NCBI GenBank assembly: GCA_037146835.1 | Contig: JBAWWI010000001.1 | Coordinates: 1-64,000, forward strand | DNA: 64,000 nt | DNA from: IMCC26256 sp037146835 | Lineage (GTDB): Bacteria > Actinomycetota > Acidimicrobiia > IMCC26256 | Direction of reading: 5' to 3' | Shown here: positions 60,462 to 64,000 of the stretch, piece after piece | Position numbering within the stretch: the first letter of the stretch is position 1 | Layout of the letters: each line of letters begins with the position of its first letter | Position numbers and translations under genes: made by a program | Notes under the pieces: model-generated | What the model was told of the DNA's origin: nothing | The model's database searches: none | Seen by the model: only the letters and a program-made list of their open reading frames with translations

Positions 60462-61436
60462 ATGTCAGCACTCTACGAACCAAACCCAGCAGTGCCAGAG
60501 AGCCCTCAGGCATTAGACGAAGTCTCCCCAGAGCCCATGGGCAAAGTCAAACAAACTGGGGCGCTTAACAAACTTCGCATTTACTTCATGCTCACCAAGC
60601 CGCGCGTGATTGAACTTCTCCTTGTTACAACTCTCCCCTCCATGATTCTCGCTAAGGGCGGTCTCCCCTCGCTCGGGCTGATGCTCTCCGTTTTGCTAGG
60701 TGGCGCATTAGCCGCTGGTGGAGCAAACACGGTGAACTGTTACATCGAGCGCGATCGAGATCAGATAATGAAGCGCACACATGGACGCCCGCTCCCTATG
60801 GGCGAGGTCTCTCCAAATGCTGCCCTTATCTTTGGCCTTACATTGGAGGTCCTTGCATTTATCTGGCTCTCTCTTACTGCCAACGTGCTCTCTGCTTCTC
60901 TGGCCTTAAGCGCGATGCTTTTCTACATTTTTGTGTACACGATTTGGCTCAAGCCGCGCAGCCCCCAGAACATTGTTATTGGTGGAGCAGCAGGTGCCGT
61001 CCCCGCATTGGTCGGCTGGGCGGCGGTAACTGGTTCATTGGCAATTGCACCTTGGTTGCTATTTTTGATCATTTTTCTCTGGACCCCGCCGCACTTTTGG
61101 GCGCTAGCTGTTCGTTATCGTGACGACTATGCCAAGGCGGGGATCCCGATGCTCCCTGTTGTTAAAGGCCTCAAAGTCGCAGGGCAGCAGATTTTTATTT
61201 ACTCGGTTCTCGTGGCGCTCGCATCCGTCTCGCTGCAACTTACTGGGACAGTCGGATGGATCTATACGGCCTCAGCTTTCATTCTTGGATCCCTCTTTGT
61301 TGGTCTTGCATTCCGCCTAATGCGAGGGATGACACCTGAGAGCGCAATTAAGTTCTTCATGTTCTCGAATACCTACTTAGCGATTCTCTTCGCGATGGTC
61401 GCGGTTGATGTTCTCGTCCGCAATGCGCTGGGCTAG
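60462..61436 (+). CDS. ctaB: protoheme IX farnesyltransferase
   Basis: 324 aa from ATG 60462. Upstream in-frame TTG 60432 is less likely. It has about eight transmembrane segments. The aspartate-rich motif is NCYIERDRDQIMKRTHGRP and the second motif is WTPPHFWAL. It converts protoheme to heme O by farnesylation, for heme-copper oxidases. TAGTTT lies 8 nt upstream of the ATG. It overlaps the TlpA-like gene. Confidence 0.95.
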   Translation: MSALYEPNPAVPESPQALDEVSPEPMGKVKQTGALNKLRIYFMLTKPRVIELLLVTTLPSMILAKGGLPSLGLMLSVLLGGALAAGGANTVNCYIERDRDQIMKRTHGRPLPMGEVSPNAALIFGLTLEVLAFIWLSLTANVLSASLALSAMLFYIFVYTIWLKPRSPQNIVIGGAAGAVPALVGWAAVTGSLAIAPWLLFLIIFLWTPPHFWALAVRYRDDYAKAGIPMLPVVKGLKVAGQQIFIYSVLVALASVSLQLTGTVGWIYTASAFILGSLFVGLAFRLMRGMTPESAIKFFMFSNTYLAILFAMVAVDVLVRNALG

Positions 61437-62103
61437 GGAGCGATCCTTCGGCTCTAACGCCGGCCGCATTTCCCCGAGGGTGCTCCTTGGAGGTGCTTTA
61501 CTTGCTCTAATTCTCTGGGGTGTTGTCGCTGCCGTTGTTGCTGGCAGCGATGGCAAGGACAATCAGATAACGGACAATCAGATAAAGGACAATCAGATAG
61601 TTATCCCTACAACAGCATCGCGAGTCCCTCCGTCTAGTACCTCGGTAGATCTCCAACCAAGTGTCCCAGGGGTTGCAGTTGCCGGTTCTAAGGCTCCTCC
61701 CTTTTTCGTTCCCAACCTGAGGTCCGGCGATCATGTCGGGGTCGGTAGTTCCAACGCAGCACCTACCCTGTTGAACTTTTGGGCCTCCTGGTGCATCCCA
61801 TGTCGCGAAGAGTTCCCCGAATTGAAGAGCATCCGCAAGCAATATTCTCTTGCAGAGCTCTCAATGGTCGGCATTACTTTCAAAGACACTCGCAGAGACG
61901 CTCTCCAGTTTGCAGATTCAGAGGGCGCAAATTGGGAATTAGGTTTTGATTCAAAGGGAACTGTTGCAAAAGATTATGGAGTGCGCGCTGCGCCACAAAC
62001 GTTTCTGATTGACAAATCAGGTGTGATCATCCGACGGTGGTATGGAAGACCAAGTTCAGATGAATTAAGACTCGCGGTCGAGGGTTTAGTACGAGGAACC
62101 TAG
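61408..62103 (+). CDS. TlpA-like membrane-anchored thioredoxin
   Basis: 231 aa. The N-terminus has a transmembrane anchor (VLLGGALLALILWGVVAAVV). The thioredoxin domain has NFWASWCIPCREEFPEL with CxxC and AAPQTFLIDKSGVI. It likely acts outside the membrane in disulfide reduction for heme proteins, fitting its place after ctaB. Between anchor and enzyme is a DNQI repeat. The start is ATG 61408 or 61423, both inside the end of ctaB. Confidence 0.85.
   Translation: MFSSAMRWARERSFGSNAGRISPRVLLGGALLALILWGVVAAVVAGSDGKDNQITDNQIKDNQIVIPTTASRVPPSSTSVDLQPSVPGVAVAGSKAPPFFVPNLRSGDHVGVGSSNAAPTLLNFWASWCIPCREEFPELKSIRKQYSLAELSMVGITFKDTRRDALQFADSEGANWELGFDSKGTVAKDYGVRAAPQTFLIDKSGVIIRRWYGRPSSDELRLAVEGLVRGT
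61558..61602 (+). repeat. 15-bp tandem repeat, three copies, in frame
   Basis: GACAATCAGATAACG, GACAATCAGATAAAG and GACAATCAGATAGTT encode DNQIT DNQIK DNQIV in the linker of the TlpA-like protein. Confidence 0.95.
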
Positions 62104-62135
62104 GTTCGATTTTGAGTGCTTCTTATAGTGCTTAG

Positions 62136-62864
62136 CTATTCTTCCCAGCGGAAAAGTTTGGCAGCCAAGACTGGCAGCAGGATTGCCCACACAACCAGAA
62201 CCACAACGCTCTTCACGGGGACGTCCATTGGTGAGTGCAGTGCGCCGCGCACACTCTCAGCCAAGGCCGCAGCTGGAAGTAGTTCGGCGAAGCTTCTAAC
62301 AGCGCTAGGAAGCCTCGTTAAGGGGTACGCCATCCCTCCTAGGAATAGGAGGGCCAAGTAGAGGCCGTTTGCTAGAGCAAGATTGGCCTCTGCTCGGAGT
62401 GTCCCTGCAAGCAAAAGCCCGAGTCCTGCGAATGCAATTGTTCCTATCAGGAGAAACAAAAACGCAAGCGGGACGCCGCCACCGGTACGCCACCCCAAGA
62501 GAAGAGCTACAACGATTAGTACTGATAATTGAATAGTCTCAATAGCCAATACGTAGAGAGTCTTGGCAGTTAGTAAACCTGAACGGGTCAAAGGAGTAGA
62601 GCCCAGGCGCTTAAGCACGCCGTACCGGCGATCAAAGCCCGTTGCGATACCGAGGCTCACCATCGCGCTCGACATTACGGCGAGGGCTAGCACACCAGGG
62701 ACCAGAAATGTCAGGGGGTCTCCGACAACTGAAACAGTCTGTACCTTGCCAAAAAACAGAAGCACACCAACTGGTATCCCGATGGTGACTACAAGACTCT
62801 CGCCTCGGCGAAGCCCAAGAGCTATCTCAGCACGTGCTTGAGCGAGTACTCCACGAGCTCTCAC
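62136..62864 (-). CDS. ABC-2 type transporter permease
   Basis: 242 aa with six hydrophobic segments. It fits ABC-2 permeases: GVLLFFGKVQTVSVVGDPLTFLVPGVLALAVMSSAM, RRYGVLKRLGSTPL, LFLGGMAYPLTRLP. It pairs with the ATPase encoded just upstream (4-nt overlap). It probably exports a lipid or small molecule. The substrate is unknown. Confidence 0.9.
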   Translation of the reverse strand: MRARGVLAQARAEIALGLRRGESLVVTIGIPVGVLLFFGKVQTVSVVGDPLTFLVPGVLALAVMSSAMVSLGIATGFDRRYGVLKRLGSTPLTRSGLLTAKTLYVLAIETIQLSVLIVVALLLGWRTGGGVPLAFLFLLIGTIAFAGLGLLLAGTLRAEANLALANGLYLALLFLGGMAYPLTRLPSAVRSFAELLPAAALAESVRGALHSPMDVPVKSVVVLVVWAILLPVLAAKLFRWEE

Positions 62865-63790
62865 TGTGTCTCCTCTGTCAGTTGGAGAAAGACATCTTCA
62901 AGAGTGGCCTGCCCGGTTGCGAGCGAGAACAAAGGTGCATCGAACGCGCTTAGGAAGTCGAGAACCTCACGTACCGACTGAGCGCTTGTAGGGGCCTCGA
63001 CAACATAGGTGCCGTCGAGAGTTTCTCTACACATCTCAGCGTTAACTGCTAGTGAAGAACGCAAAGGATCCAGATTTAAGCCAGCAATACTTGTGAATAC
63101 CATCTCGGGTCGCAGCACAGAGCCAGTCAATTCACCGGGACTCCCCTCTGCCACCACACACCCACGATCAATAATCGCAATACGACCGCAGAGGGTCTCA
63201 GCCTCGGCGAGATTGTGTGTCGTCAGTACGATCGTGACACCTTGTTCGGAGAGTGCTTGGATGATCTCCCATGTAGTTGCACGAGCTCGCGGGTCCATAC
63301 CGGCGGTAGGTTCGTCTAAGAAGAGAACCTCCGGACGACCTATCAGCGCTAGAGCTAAAGAGAGCCTCTGGTACTGCCCACCAGAGAGCCGACGTATCGG
63401 AGTTTGAGCTGAGTCGTTGAGGCCCACCAAATCGAGGAGACGCTTTGGGTCATCAGGAGACTGGTAGAAGGCGGCATATAGACGCAGGGTCTCTAATGGT
63501 TTTAGCCCTGGTGATAATCCTCCGGATTGGAGCATCACTCCGATGCGAGCCTTAAGGGCGTCGCCTTCGCTCCATGGATCAAGTCCTAGAACCTTTACGG
63601 TGCCGGAGTCAGGTTTTCTATAACCCTCTAAAATCTCTACGGTCGTTGTCTTGCCGGCGCCATTGGGTCCAAGGATTCCAAAGACCTCTCCGACTCCGAT
63701 CTCAAGGTCTATACCGTTAACCGCATTTCGAGATCCGTATTGCTTCTTGAGACCGCGGACGTGTATCGCGGAGGTAAGCGGCTCAGTCAT
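62861..63790 (-). CDS. ABC transporter ATP-binding protein
   Basis: 309 aa. Walker A GPNGAGKTT, the signature LSGGQYQRL and Walker B VLFLDEPTAGMDPRA are intact. The C-terminal extension of about 80 residues is typical of drug-exporter (DrrA-like) ATPases. It overlaps the permease by 4 nt. Confidence 0.95.
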   Translation of the reverse strand: MTEPLTSAIHVRGLKKQYGSRNAVNGIDLEIGVGEVFGILGPNGAGKTTTVEILEGYRKPDSGTVKVLGLDPWSEGDALKARIGVMLQSGGLSPGLKPLETLRLYAAFYQSPDDPKRLLDLVGLNDSAQTPIRRLSGGQYQRLSLALALIGRPEVLFLDEPTAGMDPRARATTWEIIQALSEQGVTIVLTTHNLAEAETLCGRIAIIDRGCVVAEGSPGELTGSVLRPEMVFTSIAGLNLDPLRSSLAVNAEMCRETLDGTYVVEAPTSAQSVREVLDFLSAFDAPLFSLATGQATLEDVFLQLTEETQ

Positions 63791-63875
63791 GATCAGTCGG
63801 CATCGTTATAGGCATCGTGATCGGATAGTACCGGCCTATTGGTTACAAACATGGGTAATGCCGTCTGCTGTTCAA

Positions 63876-64000
63876 TTAACGATCTCGCCAAGCCACAAAG
63901 AGCCCCAGTTCCCCAAGAGCGTGGCGCGCCTCTTCAGTTATATCGACTCGAGAAAGTGCCTCCATGCTCTCAGCAACTAGGCGTTTGATCGAGGCCTCGG
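63876..64000 (-). CDS. C-terminal end of a gene running off the right edge, polyprenyl synthetase-like
   Basis: Only 40 residues are visible, ending in TAA at 63876-63878. The pattern EASIKRLVAESMEALSRV then ARHALGELGLFVAWRDR looks like the last helices of a polyprenyl diphosphate synthase (A-x-L-x-x-L-x-x-Y-V-x-x-R). No catalytic motif is visible. The call rests on the tail alone. Confidence 0.45.
   Translation of the reverse strand, partial: EASIKRLVAESMEALSRVDITEEARHALGELGLFVAWRDR

Noticed and set aside
63651..63980. 109-codon open frame on the plus strand at the right edge
   Set aside because: It is antisense to the ABC ATPase start and to the partial gene at the edge; no ribosome binding site.

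Overview
The window looks like a chromosomal stretch of a moderate-GC actinobacterium. The markers are a complete Pup-proteasome locus (arc, dop, pup, prcB, prcA, pafA, pafB, pafC), fused FbiC for coenzyme F420, a GarA-type FHA protein beside gcvH, DUF4193 and DUF3866 proteins, and a MarP-type protease. G+C is near one half by eye and there is a double-length ThyX, so a member of Acidimicrobiia or a relative fits better than a high-GC Streptomyces or Mycobacterium. That placement is inference. No rRNA, tRNA, IS element, prophage or CRISPR was seen, and almost all of the sequence is coding.

Layout. 1-3.9 kb: a DUF2252 protein cut by the window edge, a CMD/AhpD-like protein, a secreted beta-propeller-like protein and a Dabb protein. 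3.9-12.1 kb: pgsA, gcvH, garA-like, merR, DUF151 nuclease, merR, gcvT, gcvP. This is the glycine cleavage system interleaved with a regulatory block whose order matches Mycobacterium. 12.2-18.3 kb: FKBP, a secreted phosphoesterase, a GT-C mannosyltransferase-like protein, GNAT, an unknown protein and lnt. 18.3-26.5 kb: DUF4193, a divergent tandem ThyX, a lipid-kinase-tail-like protein, helY, a small collagen-like membrane protein, tatC, tatA, and two small genes. 26.7-37.6 kb: GDPD, lepB, then the proteasome locus on the minus strand. 37.7-41 kb: a ferredoxin, then a cytosolic MgtE half-protein coupled to an NRAMP-like transporter behind a structured 400-bp leader. 41-48.6 kb (minus): marP, trmI, ttuA, a ubiquitin-like sulfur carrier, small membrane genes, dacB and a split NDP-forming acyl-CoA synthetase. 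48.6-57.5 kb: GT2, FIST, tkt, tal, fbiC and a PfkB kinase. 57.5-64 kb: a small helical protein, an M20 peptidase, a Cys-rich protein, a Cpn10-like protein, ctaB, a TlpA-like thioredoxin, an ABC exporter, and the tail of a gene running off the right edge.

How the genes work together. Many neighbours overlap by 4 nt (ATGA, GTGA, TTGA) or 1 nt, so translational coupling is common. Protein quality control (Pup tagging, proteasome, Arc ATPase, PafBC regulator) sits near Tat export and signal peptidase genes. A tRNA T-arm modification set (trmI, ttuA, carrier) lies nearby. Several plus-strand genes have TAnnnT exactly 6 nt before the start codon, which suggests leaderless transcripts.

The most unusual items are the trans-acting MgtE-cytosolic-domain plus NRAMP pair lacking the usual NRAMP metal motifs, the sulfur carrier ending in GGAL rather than GG, the ThyX whose two halves each keep a different part of the signature motif, and the zinc-ribbon GarA.
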